A stretch of DNA of 64,000 nucleotides from Mobiluncus curtisii subsp. curtisii ATCC 35241 (GCF_000146285.1 NZ_GL385912.1:57075-121074); one strand, 5' to 3'. Counted from the stretch's first letter, positions 38,672-47,974 are shown. Notes: a model not told the origin generated them from the letters alone. Translations and numbers: made by a program.

Positions 38672-38748
38672 CCTTTACCGGCTATGCCGTGTTGTATCCG
38701 GGTCAAGCGCCGCGTGACCCTGTTCGCGGCGACGTGAGGTATCCATGA
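38668..38748 (+). CDS. Mini-ORF of 26 codons coupled to whiA and uvrC
   Basis: An open frame starts with ATG 38668, overlapping the whiA stop as ATGA, and stops at TGA 38746-38748, which overlaps the uvrC ATG (38745) again as ATGA. The product would start [17 protein letters not shown] and end VRGDVRYP. It fills the whole gap between the two genes and contains a 7-pair GC hairpin at 38708-38731. I recognise no family. The double four-base overlap suggests that ribosomes could pass from whiA to uvrC through it, so its translation rather than its product may matter. It could also be chance. Confidence 0.45.
   Translation: MTFTGYAVLYPGQAPRDPVRGDVRYP
38708..38731 (+). promoter_or_regulatory. GC hairpin ahead of the uvrC start
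   Basis: CGCCGCG (38708-38714) pairs perfectly with CGCGGCG (38725-38731) around a 10-base loop. It lies inside the 26-codon frame and ends 14 bases before the uvrC ATG, just ahead of its GTGAGG ribosome site. A ribosome translating the small frame would melt it. Confidence 0.45.
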
Positions 38749-40826
38749 AACCGCAGGATTTCCCCAAAGCCTCCGAGATTCCCACGCAACCGGGGGTGTA
38801 CCGGTGGCGCGATGAACGTAATCGAGTCATCTATGTGGGAAAAGCCAAGAACTTGCGTAATCGGCTGACCTCATACTTTGTAGATCCGGCACGCCTGCAT
38901 CCGCGCACGGCAAAGATGGTCGCAACTGCCGCTTCGGTGTCCTGGGTGGTGGTCGGTTCCGAGGTTGAAGCCCTGACCTTGGAATACACCTGGATTAAAG
39001 AACACGACCCCAAGTTCAACGTGATGTTTAAGGACGACAAGTCCTACCCGTACTTCGCGGTGACGATGAACCAGGAATATCCGCGCATGGGAGTATTGCG
39101 TACCGCCCATCAACGCGGGGTGCGCTACTTCGGTCCCTACACGGCAGTGTGGGCAATTCGTCAAACCCTCGACCTGCTGCAAACGGTGTTTCCGGTGCGG
39201 ACCTGCTCTGACGGGGTGTTTGCACGGGCTCAAGCCGCTAATCGGGCGTGCTTATTGGGCTATATCGGACGGTGCGCCGCGCCATGTATCGGTCGCGTTA
39301 GTGCCGCGCAGCATCGGGAACTGGCAGAAAAAGTCTGCGACTTCATGAGTGGACGCGATGCCGGGTTCCTTCGCGAAATCGAGACTGCCATGTGGGAAGA
39401 TGCCCAGGCTTATCGTTTTGAGGAGGCTGCGCGGAAACGGGACCAACTGGAGGCCTTGCGCAAAGTTTTGGAAAAAAACGCCGCGGTGCTCAGTGATGAT
39501 ACAGATGCGGATTTGTTCGCCCTCGAAGCCGATGAACTTCAGGTTTCTGTCCAAGTGTTTTATGTGCGCGCAGGACGAATTCGCGGACAGCGCGGTTGGG
39601 TGAGTGCGCGGGAAGAGGATCTGGACGAGCCCTCCCTGATGGCACGCGCTTTGGAACAAATTTATGGAGAAGCGGCGGCAGACTTTGCTCACGAGGGGGG
39701 AGTCGCGCGACCGCGGAGAGTTGGACCCAGTTCTGCCAACGATACGGCGCATTTTGACACCTCCGTCATCCCTAAAGAAATTTTGGTTTCGGTTTCTCCG
39801 GCAGACGTGGGTATGCTGCAGCGTTGGTTGGGTGCCTTGCGGGGCTCCCAAGTGAGCATCCGGGTGCCACAGCGAGGGGCGAAACGTGAAGCTCTCTCGC
39901 GGGTACAGCTCAACGCGGTGGAAGGGCTCCGACTGTACAAGACTCGGCGGGCTCGGGATTTGACGCAGCGAAACCTGGCATTGAACGAGCTGGGACGGCT
40001 GCTCGAGATTGATCCACCGCTGCGCATTGAATGCTACGACATTTCCCATACCCAAGGAACCTTTCAAATGGGCTCCATGGTGGTCTTCGAGGACGGTGCC
40101 CCCCGCAAAGACGCCTACCGGAAGTTTTCGATTCGAGGTGAGGACGGTACAGGGACCCCGGATGATACCACCGCCATGAACGAAGTGCTGCGCCGGCGCT
40201 TTGAACGTCTCATTCAGGAAGAAAACGGACAGAGCTCGGCGCAATCCGAGCCTAATGCGGCAACTACAGCGCGCGGCACGGACCTGGTAGAAACAAAACA
40301 TCCTTCCCCCCAGACGACGCCTTCTGTTGCCCTACCCCCCCTGGGAACAGAAAGAGAACCACGACGGTTTTCCTATCGTCCCGATTTGGTCGTGGTAGAC
40401 GGAGCGCTGCCCCAGGTTCATGCTGCTCGGGCAGCGATGGATGAGGTCGGGGTATGGGACATTCCAGTCATTGGGCTGGCGAAACGCTTGGAGGAAGTCT
40501 GGCGGGTGGATGACGATTTTCCGGTCATTTTCCCGCGTACCTCCGAGGCTCTGTACCTGCTGCAATATCTACGCGATGAATCCCATCGCTTTGCCATCAG
40601 CGCGCATCGTCAGAAACGCGCCCGTGCCATGACGCGTTCGATTTTGGATGCGGCACCGGGCGTGGGTCCCGCTAAACAGAAGGCGTTACTCAGGCACTTT
40701 GGTTCGGTAAAACGGTTACGTGAAGCCAGTGCCGCAGAGATTGCCGAGGTTCCCGGTTTTGGCTTGAAAACCGCGGAAAATCTCGTGGCTTTCCTAAATA
40801 ATTCTGGGAATTCTGGTAAAAATTAA
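38745..40826 (+). CDS. uvrC: UvrABC excinuclease subunit C
   Basis: The nuclease subunit of nucleotide excision repair, 693 residues. The GIY-YIG domain (about 16-95) reads GVYRWRDERNRVIYVGKAKNLRNRL; Cys residues in RACLLGYIGRCAAPCIG follow; the UVR motif is at about 220-245 (AYRFEEAARKRDQLEAL); the RNase H-like domain has ECYDISHTQG; the C-terminus holds two HhH motifs (APGVGPAKQKALL, VPGFGLKTAENLV). A disordered insert of about 45 residues (about 491-537) interrupts the RNase H-like domain. It is coupled to the upstream mini-ORF, and a chemoreceptor gene begins 4 bases after its stop. Confidence 0.95.
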   Translation: MKPQDFPKASEIPTQPGVYRWRDERNRVIYVGKAKNLRNRLTSYFVDPARLHPRTAKMVATAASVSWVVVGSEVEALTLEYTWIKEHDPKFNVMFKDDKSYPYFAVTMNQEYPRMGVLRTAHQRGVRYFGPYTAVWAIRQTLDLLQTVFPVRTCSDGVFARAQAANRACLLGYIGRCAAPCIGRVSAAQHRELAEKVCDFMSGRDAGFLREIETAMWEDAQAYRFEEAARKRDQLEALRKVLEKNAAVLSDDTDADLFALEADELQVSVQVFYVRAGRIRGQRGWVSAREEDLDEPSLMARALEQIYGEAAADFAHEGGVARPRRVGPSSANDTAHFDTSVIPKEILVSVSPADVGMLQRWLGALRGSQVSIRVPQRGAKREALSRVQLNAVEGLRLYKTRRARDLTQRNLALNELGRLLEIDPPLRIECYDISHTQGTFQMGSMVVFEDGAPRKDAYRKFSIRGEDGTGTPDDTTAMNEVLRRRFERLIQEENGQSSAQSEPNAATTARGTDLVETKHPSPQTTPSVALPPLGTEREPRRFSYRPDLVVVDGALPQVHAARAAMDEVGVWDIPVIGLAKRLEEVWRVDDDFPVIFPRTSEALYLLQYLRDESHRFAISAHRQKRARAMTRSILDAAPGVGPAKQKALLRHFGSVKRLREASAAEIAEVPGFGLKTAENLVAFLNNSGNSGKN

Positions 40827-40829
40827 CTT

Positions 40830-42110
40830 ATGTCTGATCACCCAACTGAGCTGCGTCTACGCGGAATTAGGTTTAACCTCTTGGCGAAAAACCTGGTCAG
40901 CGGGGTTGCGGTGCTGCTGGCTCCGGGACTGATATTTGTAGTCTCCCTAGTGGTTTTGTTCCGCCTGCTGTTGCGGGTCGGCAACCATTCCCAAGGTGCG
41001 CTCAGCGTCAACCTACCGCTTGTGATTAGCGCCCTCGTCGTCGTGGGAGCGCTCGGGGCAGCGGGGGCGTGGGTACTCATCAGATTCATCTCCCGTTCCA
41101 TTACCGACACTGCCAGCTCGGTACAGCGCAGTGCCCAAGCGATAGCGGCGGGAGACTTCACCGTAGAGGCCAGGAGCGTGACCAATGATGAACTGTCCGA
41201 CTTGGCACAGGTGATGAATGAAACTCGTATAGCTCTCAGCCGGCTGATGAATGAAACGCGGAGCGTATATCACCAAGTTTCTGCGGAACAAACTGGATTG
41301 AACGTAGCGGTCAATGCCTTGGGGGATACCGGCGGACAGGTCAGTCAGGAAGTCGCCACGGTTACACCACAAGCCCAGAAGCTCACCAAGTCAGCGGAGG
41401 AACTGGCTGCTGCCGCTGCCGAGATTTCTGCATCCCGTAGTGACATTGCTCGCCACACTGAGCAAGCCTTAGCGATTGGGCACAGTGAAGTGCAGGACTT
41501 GGTTGAAATTTCTCAGGTCATTCAAGAGTTTCAATCCCACAGCCAGGATATTTCTGTTTCTGTGGATAAAATCGCGCAAATTGCGGAAAGAACCAGCTTG
41601 CTAGCTTTGAACGCCACCATCGAATCAGCGAAAGCCGGAGAAATCGGCGCGGGTTTTGCCGTTGTGGCAGGTCAGATTAAAGAACTCGCGGTGCAAACCA
41701 GCACGGCAGCGGCGGCGGTGACGGAGGCTTCTACAGAAATTCAAGATCGCTGCGACCGGGCTGTCGGTGTGACTGCCGATGTCACCGAAAAATTGAACCA
41801 GATTAATGACTCTCAGGAAGTCTCTGCGCAAGCCGTAGCGGATCAGGCTGCGGTAGTAGCGTCGATGGAGGCAGCTTGCACAGGAGCTCTCGCTCAGGCT
41901 CGCGCCTTAAGTGAGGAAATCGAGATTATCAATGAGGCTGCTGCCGAATCTAAGACCAGTCTGCAAAATATAGATTCCGAATCCGACAGGGTGGAAGAAA
42001 TTATTTCCTCCACCCGCACTATGATTCATAACCTCCGGATGATTGCGGAAATGGAGGAGCCTCGTCCGTCAGCATCGGAGGAGTCAGAGGAATCGGAGGA
42101 ACGGCCATGA
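40830..42110 (+). CDS. Chemoreceptor-like protein without sensor domain (first of pair)
   Basis: A 426-residue protein with two membrane helices (about 20-48 and 62-85) joined by only about 14 residues, so no periplasmic ligand-binding domain is possible. A HAMP domain and a coiled-coil MCP signalling domain follow. The hairpin tip reads [30 protein letters not shown] (about 252-281); compared with the usual QTN...EAARAGE it has Arg-Thr-Ser and Ser-Ala-Lys. It may sense membrane state, or partner with another receptor. It begins 4 bases after uvrC with a weak ribosome site, so coupling to uvrC is likely, and it overlaps the next gene as ATGA. Confidence 0.88.
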   Translation: MSDHPTELRLRGIRFNLLAKNLVSGVAVLLAPGLIFVVSLVVLFRLLLRVGNHSQGALSVNLPLVISALVVVGALGAAGAWVLIRFISRSITDTASSVQRSAQAIAAGDFTVEARSVTNDELSDLAQVMNETRIALSRLMNETRSVYHQVSAEQTGLNVAVNALGDTGGQVSQEVATVTPQAQKLTKSAEELAAAAAEISASRSDIARHTEQALAIGHSEVQDLVEISQVIQEFQSHSQDISVSVDKIAQIAERTSLLALNATIESAKAGEIGAGFAVVAGQIKELAVQTSTAAAAVTEASTEIQDRCDRAVGVTADVTEKLNQINDSQEVSAQAVADQAAVVASMEAACTGALAQARALSEEIEIINEAAAESKTSLQNIDSESDRVEEIISSTRTMIHNLRMIAEMEEPRPSASEESEESEERP

Positions 42111-43288
42111 GGCAAAAGCTGATTTCCATTGCGGGGCAGTTCCGGTTCACCGCCTTTTTGAGTTTTGGATTCTCCGCGCTAGCGGTGGTGTTGCTGCTGG
42201 TGGGATTGCAACGAATCCTCTCTCTGGGAGGTCAGCCTCAAGCCCAGCAGCGTGAGATTTTCACCCAAATCATTATTCAGGTCATCTTGATAGGGATTTT
42301 GGCAATTCTGGGAACGATAATCGGCTTTACCATGCGGGCTCGAATCCGTCGCTCGGTGAAATCTGTGTCCCTGACCCTGGCAGATTCCGCGGCGGGCAAT
42401 TTCACGAAACGCGCCCAGATTTATGCCCAAGACGAAATCGGGGAGATGTCGAAGGCTGTCAACGAAGCGATGGTTTCTCTGTCCTCGCTGGTGGTTAATC
42501 TGCGCGGTGGTGTGGACGGACTGCGGAATTTTGCCGCGCTTGCCGGCGACCAAGCGGAAATCGTCAAAACGGGCAACGATCGAGTCTTTGAAAGCAGCAA
42601 CCGGCTGTCTACCACGGGGACGGAATTGGGACAAACAGCGCAAACTTTGACGGATAACGGTACCGCGGTAGCGGGGGACATCGCGCATCTCTCCGAAATT
42701 GCCACCAGCAACGAAGTCTTGCGTTCGGAAGGCATCACTGCCGCGCGCAATCTCAATACCGCGGTCACTGAGCTGAAACACTCGGTGGAAAAAATCATGA
42801 CTTTGATGACAGATATTTCTGTAATCTCTGAACAAACCAACATGCTGGCACTGAACGCCACCATTGAAGCCGCTCGCAGCACGGATGCCGGGCGGGGCTT
42901 TGCTGTAGTTGCCAACCAAGCCAAAGATTTGGCTTCGCAAACAGCTCAAACCACCGGTGAGGTCCTCAGCCAGGTCGCCCAGCTGCAGACTCAGGCAATC
43001 GCCGGGGAACAGCGCATTGAGTTTCTGTTGACCCAGCTGGAGGCTCTGAGCACGTCCCAACAGGCTGTCAATCTGGACGTAACCCGTCAAGAAACTGCTT
43101 TGTCCACAGCTAATACCGGCATCGAACAGGTGCGTGAGTCCTCTGCGGACCTGTTTACCCACTCGCAGTCCTTAGCGTCACTCTCCCATACTGCCCATAC
43201 GCAATCTGAGCAGTTCCAGGAACACATGAGTGTGGTGCAGGACGCCGTGTCCACCTTGGACCGGCGAATGGCTCGGTTTACGGTCTAG
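42107..43288 (+). CDS. Chemoreceptor-like protein without sensor domain (second of pair)
   Basis: A 393-residue protein with two membrane helices (about 12-38 and 51-74) separated by a short polar loop of about 15 residues, then HAMP and signalling coiled coils. The tip is [31 protein letters not shown] (about 243-273), closer to the consensus than its neighbour except for STD in place of AGE. ATG 42107 overlaps the previous stop as ATGA, so the two are made together and may form a mixed receptor array. The arrangement behind uvrC is unusual. Confidence 0.88.
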   Translation: MRQKLISIAGQFRFTAFLSFGFSALAVVLLLVGLQRILSLGGQPQAQQREIFTQIIIQVILIGILAILGTIIGFTMRARIRRSVKSVSLTLADSAAGNFTKRAQIYAQDEIGEMSKAVNEAMVSLSSLVVNLRGGVDGLRNFAALAGDQAEIVKTGNDRVFESSNRLSTTGTELGQTAQTLTDNGTAVAGDIAHLSEIATSNEVLRSEGITAARNLNTAVTELKHSVEKIMTLMTDISVISEQTNMLALNATIEAARSTDAGRGFAVVANQAKDLASQTAQTTGEVLSQVAQLQTQAIAGEQRIEFLLTQLEALSTSQQAVNLDVTRQETALSTANTGIEQVRESSADLFTHSQSLASLSHTAHTQSEQFQEHMSVVQDAVSTLDRRMARFTV

Positions 43289-43305
43289 CTTGCCAGGATT
43301 GTCTC

Positions 43306-44094
43306 GTGAGCTGGCACTGTACCTTTCCTGCTGATTTGCGTCTGGTTGCTTTTGACCTGGACGACACACTGGCGCACTCAAAAATGCCCCTGGACGAAGA
43401 GATGGCAGTTGCCCTGGCTCAGCTGCTGAACAGCTATGAGGTCGCCATTATCTCTGGTGGTCAACTCTCTCAGTTCCAATCCCAAGTTCTGTCCCGACTC
43501 GCCAATCAACTGGCTTCGCAATGCACGCTGCATCTGCTGCCCACCTGCGGCACCCAGTACTACCGGATAGAACCGGGCACGAGACCGGAGCGGCTGGTGC
43601 GCGTCTACCGTCGAGATTTGGCGGCGGACCTGCGGCGACAGGCTGTTGAAACCATCGAAAAGACGGCTCGTGAACTCGGCTTCTGGGCTGTCTCGCCGTG
43701 GGGAAATATCATTGAGGACCGTGGCACTCAGGTGACATTTTCCGCTTTGGGACAGCAAGCCCCGCTCGCGGCAAAACGAGCCTGGGACCCAGATGGTTCT
43801 AAAAAATCCGCTTTGGTGAAAGCTTTGAGAGAACGGCTCTCCCAGCTGGAGGTACGCAGCGGTGGGGCGACCTCGGTGGATGTCACAGCTCGTGGAGTGG
43901 ACAAAGCCTACGGCATCCGTTCCCTGCTGGAATCGACCGGATATACACCGCGCAACCTTGTGTTCTTGGGTGACCGTCTCGATGAACGGGGCAATGACTA
44001 TCCGGTGTTGTCAACCGGGGTGCCGTGTCAAGCGGTGAGCGGCCCAGAGGACACTTTGGACTGGCTGCAGCGGTTGCTGGCGTCGAAATCATAA
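43306..44094 (+). CDS. HAD-superfamily hydrolase, phosphomannomutase-like class IIB
   Basis: A 262-residue cytoplasmic phosphatase. Motif I is VAFDLDDTLAHSK (nucleophile Asp at about 18), motif II IISGG (about 49-53), and the C-terminal motif KAYGIRSLLES...VFLGDRLDERGND gives the Lys and acidic residues. The cap domain lies between, as in the PMM/Cof-type IIB group; sugar phosphates are likely substrates but cannot be specified. GTG 43306 follows the second chemoreceptor gene by 17 bases with CAGGA upstream, so it may belong to the same transcript. It converges with the SpoU gene. Confidence 0.82.
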   Translation: MSWHCTFPADLRLVAFDLDDTLAHSKMPLDEEMAVALAQLLNSYEVAIISGGQLSQFQSQVLSRLANQLASQCTLHLLPTCGTQYYRIEPGTRPERLVRVYRRDLAADLRRQAVETIEKTARELGFWAVSPWGNIIEDRGTQVTFSALGQQAPLAAKRAWDPDGSKKSALVKALRERLSQLEVRSGGATSVDVTARGVDKAYGIRSLLESTGYTPRNLVFLGDRLDERGNDYPVLSTGVPCQAVSGPEDTLDWLQRLLASKS

Positions 44095-44116
44095 GTTTGG
44101 GTTGGCGAGCAGCCGT

Positions 44117-44968
44117 TTACGGGCGGTTTGTGGCGGTCGCCCAGCAGGCGATAGCGATAGCACCTGCCACGTTGAGAGAATCGACTCCGTGAGCCATCGC
44201 GATGCGCACCACTTTATCGGCGCGAGCAATCGTCTGCGGTTTCAATCCGTCCCGTTCAGCTCCCGCAATCAAAGCTACTTTTCGACTCGGAGCAGCGCCC
44301 AGTTCCATCGCGTAATCTCGCAAATCCTGGGAGTCCTCCCGCAATGCCAGAGCAGCCAGTTCAAACCCCGCCTCATGGAATAGTGCCGGATCAGGCCAGC
44401 GCTCCAGCCGGGTCCAAGGCACTTGAAAAATCGTGCCCATGGAAACCCGTACTGCCCGGCGATACAGGGGGTCAGCGCACGAGGGAGTGACCATAATTGC
44501 GTCATAGCCGCAGGCCGCGGCGCTGCGCACCGCTGCTCCCACATTTGTGTGATCCACCAAATCTTCCAGAATCAAGACCCGCGAGGCATGTTTCAGGATT
44601 TCACGCGGATTTGGGGCAGGTTTGCGGAGCATTGCCGCAATAGCCCCGCGATGCAAATGGAAACCAACCAAGCGTTCCAACAGGTCTTCTGAAGCCACGA
44701 ATACAGGAATGGGACCACCATCGGGGGCAAATCCGGTGGCGGGGCTGGCAGCGAGAAACGGGCGGATAATCTCTAACCAATGCGGAGCCAATAGCAGGGA
44801 ACGCGGAGTAAACCCGGCGCGCAGGGCGCGACCGATGACTTCGTTTGATTCCGCCATGAACAGTCCCTGTTCGGCTTCCAGACTGCGGCGCAGATTCACG
44901 TCTTTTAACTGGGTATAGTCATGGAGATATTCCGGGTAAGCAGTGAGGGAATCCAAGTCAATCAGCAC
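44117..44968 (-). CDS. SpoU/TrmH-family RNA methyltransferase
   Basis: A 283-residue SPOUT-class RNA 2'-O-methyltransferase. N-terminal substrate-binding domain about 1-115; the catalytic domain has LVDHTNVGAAVRSAAACGYDA (about 135-155), LIAGAERDGL (about 233-242) and SLNVAGAIAIAC (about 264-275). The motif 2 sequence AERDGL differs slightly from the usual GSEGxGL. It is distinct from the enzyme at 7733-8560 and its target RNA is unknown. It starts at 44968 and is divergent from the orphan gene at 45172. Confidence 0.87.
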   Translation of the reverse strand: MLIDLDSLTAYPEYLHDYTQLKDVNLRRSLEAEQGLFMAESNEVIGRALRAGFTPRSLLLAPHWLEIIRPFLAASPATGFAPDGGPIPVFVASEDLLERLVGFHLHRGAIAAMLRKPAPNPREILKHASRVLILEDLVDHTNVGAAVRSAAACGYDAIMVTPSCADPLYRRAVRVSMGTIFQVPWTRLERWPDPALFHEAGFELAALALREDSQDLRDYAMELGAAPSRKVALIAGAERDGLKPQTIARADKVVRIAMAHGVDSLNVAGAIAIACWATATNRP

Positions 44969-45034
44969 GCTTAATTGTGCCTGTTATTCTCTATAAATCC
45001 CAACTTTAGACCGAAAATACGCGGATTTGCTAGG

Positions 45035-45070
45035 TTTTCCACAAGGGCGGAAAAATCTGGGTTTTCCACA
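45035..45070 (+). promoter_or_regulatory. Pair of DnaA-box-like sequences
   Basis: TTTTCCACA occurs at 45035-45043 and again at 45062-45070, 27 bases apart in the same orientation and within similar flanks (ggttttccacaagg and gggttttccacagg). Both fit the TTWTNCACA DnaA-box consensus. They lie in the 203-base gap between the divergent genes at 44968 and 45172, where they could bring expression under DnaA control. An origin is not indicated by the neighbouring genes. Confidence 0.4.
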
Positions 45071-45171
45071 GGTAACGAAATATTTTCTCGACATTAGTAC
45101 TGGTTACGAGAACACTGAAAACCGAGAAGTCACACTACCGCCGGGTCTGGGGGAAACAGAAAGGAACATCT

Positions 45172-45831
45172 ATGGCGACTTTGGAAATTATGCAGGAACT
45201 GCGCAATTGGAGGGCAAAGGAAGTACCGCATCACGACGTTAGCTGCGATTGTGAGCGCTGTAACTTAGCAAAGACCATGTCTTTGGAAAGTTTGCGGGGA
45301 CTCATCGGCAATCCGCTGCTGGACCCCGGCATCTATGGTCCTCGGGGTTGGACAGTGATGGAAGGAGTCACCACTCTCACGCTGCCTTACTCGGATTGGA
45401 TGTGGTTCGACATGGCACGGGAATATCCCGATGTGGAGGTGGAGGAAATGGTTGACTATCTGCCTTACTCGGACGGGGACGCGTGGTTAGCGACTCAGCT
45501 GTTGAAAGTGATACCGCCCAATGCATTGGACGAGCGGCAAAACTACGCTCCGCGGGTGCAGGATCTGTTGCAGTTCGTGGCGAAGCATCCCGGTGAGGCG
45601 TTCTTTTCCGGATACATGATTGGACCCCAGCGCTTTGATGAACGGTTGAGTATAGATACTATTTTCGTCTCTCCGCAGCTGCTGGGGCTTGCAACTGACA
45701 ACGAAGATGCACACGCCGCCTATGCCGGTTTGAAACGATTTGAATTGGGAGAGGACGCTTGTCCCGATGAAATCAACGCCTTTCATAACCAACATCTGAA
45801 TCAGCAGCTGTGGCGTTTTTGGTGGGATTAG
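45172..45831 (+). CDS. Conserved-looking protein of unknown function
   Basis: A 219-residue acidic, soluble protein starting MATLEIMQELRNWRAKEVPHH, with AAAGGAA just upstream of ATG 45172. Visible features are CDCERC near the N-terminus (about 25-30), many Trp/Tyr residues, two LPYSD motifs (about 73-77 and 97-101), and a C-terminus LNQQLWRFWWD. No signal peptide or membrane segment is visible and I recognise no family. It stands alone with its own promoter region holding two DnaA-box-like repeats. Codon use looks like the neighbours. CDCERC might bind a metal. Confidence 0.75.
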   Translation: MATLEIMQELRNWRAKEVPHHDVSCDCERCNLAKTMSLESLRGLIGNPLLDPGIYGPRGWTVMEGVTTLTLPYSDWMWFDMAREYPDVEVEEMVDYLPYSDGDAWLATQLLKVIPPNALDERQNYAPRVQDLLQFVAKHPGEAFFSGYMIGPQRFDERLSIDTIFVSPQLLGLATDNEDAHAAYAGLKRFELGEDACPDEINAFHNQHLNQQLWRFWWD

Positions 45832-45886
45832 GCGGGAATCAGACTCGATACGTGTGGGGTGCAGGCTGTTTCTCCCCGGTCAGTAG

Positions 45887-46933
45887 CTAGCTGTGGGTCA
45901 GTTCCCGATTCAGGTGTGCTGGCCAGGCGGGACCCTCATAGATGAATGCCGAGAATCCTTCAATGAGGTTCGCACCGGCAGCCAGCATGGCGCGGGCATC
46001 CTCAGGAGTGGTGATACCGCCGACCCCGATAATGGTTTTTTCAGGACTCAGGTGTTCTCGCAATAATTTCACGACCTCCAGGGCGCGGTTTCGCAATGGC
46101 TCTCCAGACATTCCACCGGCTCCCAAATCGTGCTTAATAGTCGTGTTGGTCGCTACCACCCCAGTCAAGCCTTCATCCATGGTCAGCTGTGCCACCGCGG
46201 CAATGTCCTCATCGACCAAATCCGGAGCAATTTTTACAAACACGGGCAGCTCGGATAGCCCTTGGGACTCCAGTTCGCGCTGCACCGCTTTGACGATGGG
46301 ACGCAAGGAGGAAACTGCCTGTAGGTCACGCAATCCGGGGGTATTGGGGGAGGACACGTTGATGACCAGGAAATCCACCAAGGCAGCCAATACCCGCGTG
46401 ACTTTACGGTAATCTGCGGGAGCTTTTTCGGGGGGAGTGACCTTATTCTTTCCGATATTAGCTCCGATGATGATTCGCTCGCCGTATTCGGCTCGCCAGC
46501 GGCGAAGCCGGCGGGCTGCTGCACGGGCACCTTCATTGTTGAAACCCATCGCGTTGCGCAGGGCACGCTGTTGCGGGATACGCCACAAGCGAGGACGGTC
46601 ATTACCGGGTTGCGGCAGGGGAGTGATGGTTCCGATTTCCATGAACCCGAAGCCCAGCGCGTCCCACATGGCGATTGCACGGGCTTCTTTGTCCATGCCT
46701 GCTGCCAATCCCAGGGGACCGTAAGTCCGGAACTTGGTCCCCGCAGGGGCGGAATCGAAGTTAGGACGAGGCAGGGGCCAAGTAAAAGTTGGTTCGCCGC
46801 GGTGGACTATCCGGGCAGCCACCTGGCGGGTCAACCCGAAACGCCCCCAAAATTCCAGCCAGTCAATAGCGCGCCGGTGGACCCACTCGGCATCGAGTTT
46901 CACGAAAAGGTGACGAAACACAAACTTGTACAT
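45887..46933 (-). CDS. pyrD: Dihydroorotate dehydrogenase (quinone), class 2
   Basis: A membrane-associated flavoenzyme of 348 residues for the fourth step of pyrimidine synthesis, passing electrons to quinone. The N-terminal amphipathic segment (1-40) is typical of class 2. Key segments are PLGLAAGMDKEA (about 72-83), EIGTITPLPQPGND, RNAMGFNNEGA, the catalytic Ser region INVSSPNTPGLRDLQ and IGVGGITTPEDA for FMN binding. It starts at 46933. The aldo/keto reductase gene lies upstream on the same strand, 36 bases away. Confidence 0.95.
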   Translation of the reverse strand: MYKFVFRHLFVKLDAEWVHRRAIDWLEFWGRFGLTRQVAARIVHRGEPTFTWPLPRPNFDSAPAGTKFRTYGPLGLAAGMDKEARAIAMWDALGFGFMEIGTITPLPQPGNDRPRLWRIPQQRALRNAMGFNNEGARAAARRLRRWRAEYGERIIIGANIGKNKVTPPEKAPADYRKVTRVLAALVDFLVINVSSPNTPGLRDLQAVSSLRPIVKAVQRELESQGLSELPVFVKIAPDLVDEDIAAVAQLTMDEGLTGVVATNTTIKHDLGAGGMSGEPLRNRALEVVKLLREHLSPEKTIIGVGGITTPEDARAMLAAGANLIEGFSAFIYEGPAWPAHLNRELTHS

Positions 46934-46969
46934 AATGGCAAGTCTAATCGGGACGGTCGAGAAACGGCA

Positions 46970-47974
46970 CTAGGGACGCTGCAACGGCGACTTGGGATGA
47001 TCTTCGGGTTGCGTATGAACCACGAATTTACCCAGTACATCGTCAATAAGAGCGTTCAAATGGTCGTCAATAGTTACGTCTAGGGCACCTACATTGTCCT
47101 CAATCTGAGATGCTTTGGAAGCTCCGATGATGACGCCGGAAACATTGGGACGTGCCAGCAGCCATGCCAAAGCCAGCTGATTCATGCGGCACCCGGCTTC
47201 TTCCGCCACTCGGCGCAAGCCTTGTACCGCTGCCAGCAGGTCGTCCTGCATCCACCGGCGCATGAACTTGGCGCCAGCTTTGTGGGCAGCGCGCGTCTTT
47301 TCTTTCGGAGTCTCTCCCGGACGGTACTTGCCAGTCAACACCCCTTGTGCCAGAGGAGAAAAACACAGGTGTCCCATGCCGTTGTGTTCGCAAGCCTCGA
47401 CGACCCCGTCCTCGACGACTCGCCACAGCAGAGAATATTCAGCCTGATTAGAAATTAGGGGAATCTTTAGTTCGCGAGCCAAATGCGCGGCATCACGAAT
47501 CTGGTCGGGATACCACTCGGAAACCCCGACATAAAGAATCTTGCCGGCGCGCACCAGGTCAGCAAAAGCCAGCATGGTTTCTTCCAGCGGAGTTTCGTAA
47601 TCGAAACGATGGGCCTGATAAACATCCAGGTAATCTGTGCGCAGTCGTTTCAACGAGTTGTGGCAAGACTCGAAAATATGCTTGCGGGACAGTCCGGCGT
47701 CATTCGGACCGAAGCCCTTGACCGGCCAATAAACCTTGGACATCAGCACCAAGTCCTGACGATCCACGTCCCGCAAAGCCCGACCCAAGACTTTTTCGGC
47801 AGCGCCATTGGCGTAAACATCGGCGGTATCGAAAGTAAAGATTCCGTTTTCCAGAGCAACCCGAACGGCTTTTTCAGCAGCCTTATCATCAACTTGAGCG
47901 CCATGGGTGAGCCAGTTTCCGAGAACCAGCGAAGAAATCTTAAGTCCAGAGTTACCTAAAAAACGTGTTTCCAT
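46970..47974 (-). CDS. Aldo/keto reductase, Kv-beta/YghZ-like
   Basis: An NADPH-dependent oxidoreductase of 334 residues with a TIM-barrel fold. The catalytic tetrad is visible as Asp and Tyr in FDTADVYANGAAEKVLG (about 49-65), Lys in LVLMSKVYWP and His in YQAHRFDYETP. The segment YVGVSEWYPDQIRDA and the C-terminal ASKASQIEDNVGAL fit the AKR group related to Kv-beta subunits and YghZ. Its physiological substrate is unknown. It is co-directional with pyrD and starts at ATG 47974. Confidence 0.9.
   Translation of the reverse strand: METRFLGNSGLKISSLVLGNWLTHGAQVDDKAAEKAVRVALENGIFTFDTADVYANGAAEKVLGRALRDVDRQDLVLMSKVYWPVKGFGPNDAGLSRKHIFESCHNSLKRLRTDYLDVYQAHRFDYETPLEETMLAFADLVRAGKILYVGVSEWYPDQIRDAAHLARELKIPLISNQAEYSLLWRVVEDGVVEACEHNGMGHLCFSPLAQGVLTGKYRPGETPKEKTRAAHKAGAKFMRRWMQDDLLAAVQGLRRVAEEAGCRMNQLALAWLLARPNVSGVIIGASKASQIEDNVGALDVTIDDHLNALIDDVLGKFVVHTQPEDHPKSPLQRP

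Noticed and set aside
45001..45171. Replication origin because of DnaA-box-like repeats
   Set aside because: There are only two boxes, no AT-rich unwinding cluster, and no dnaA, dnaN or parAB nearby.
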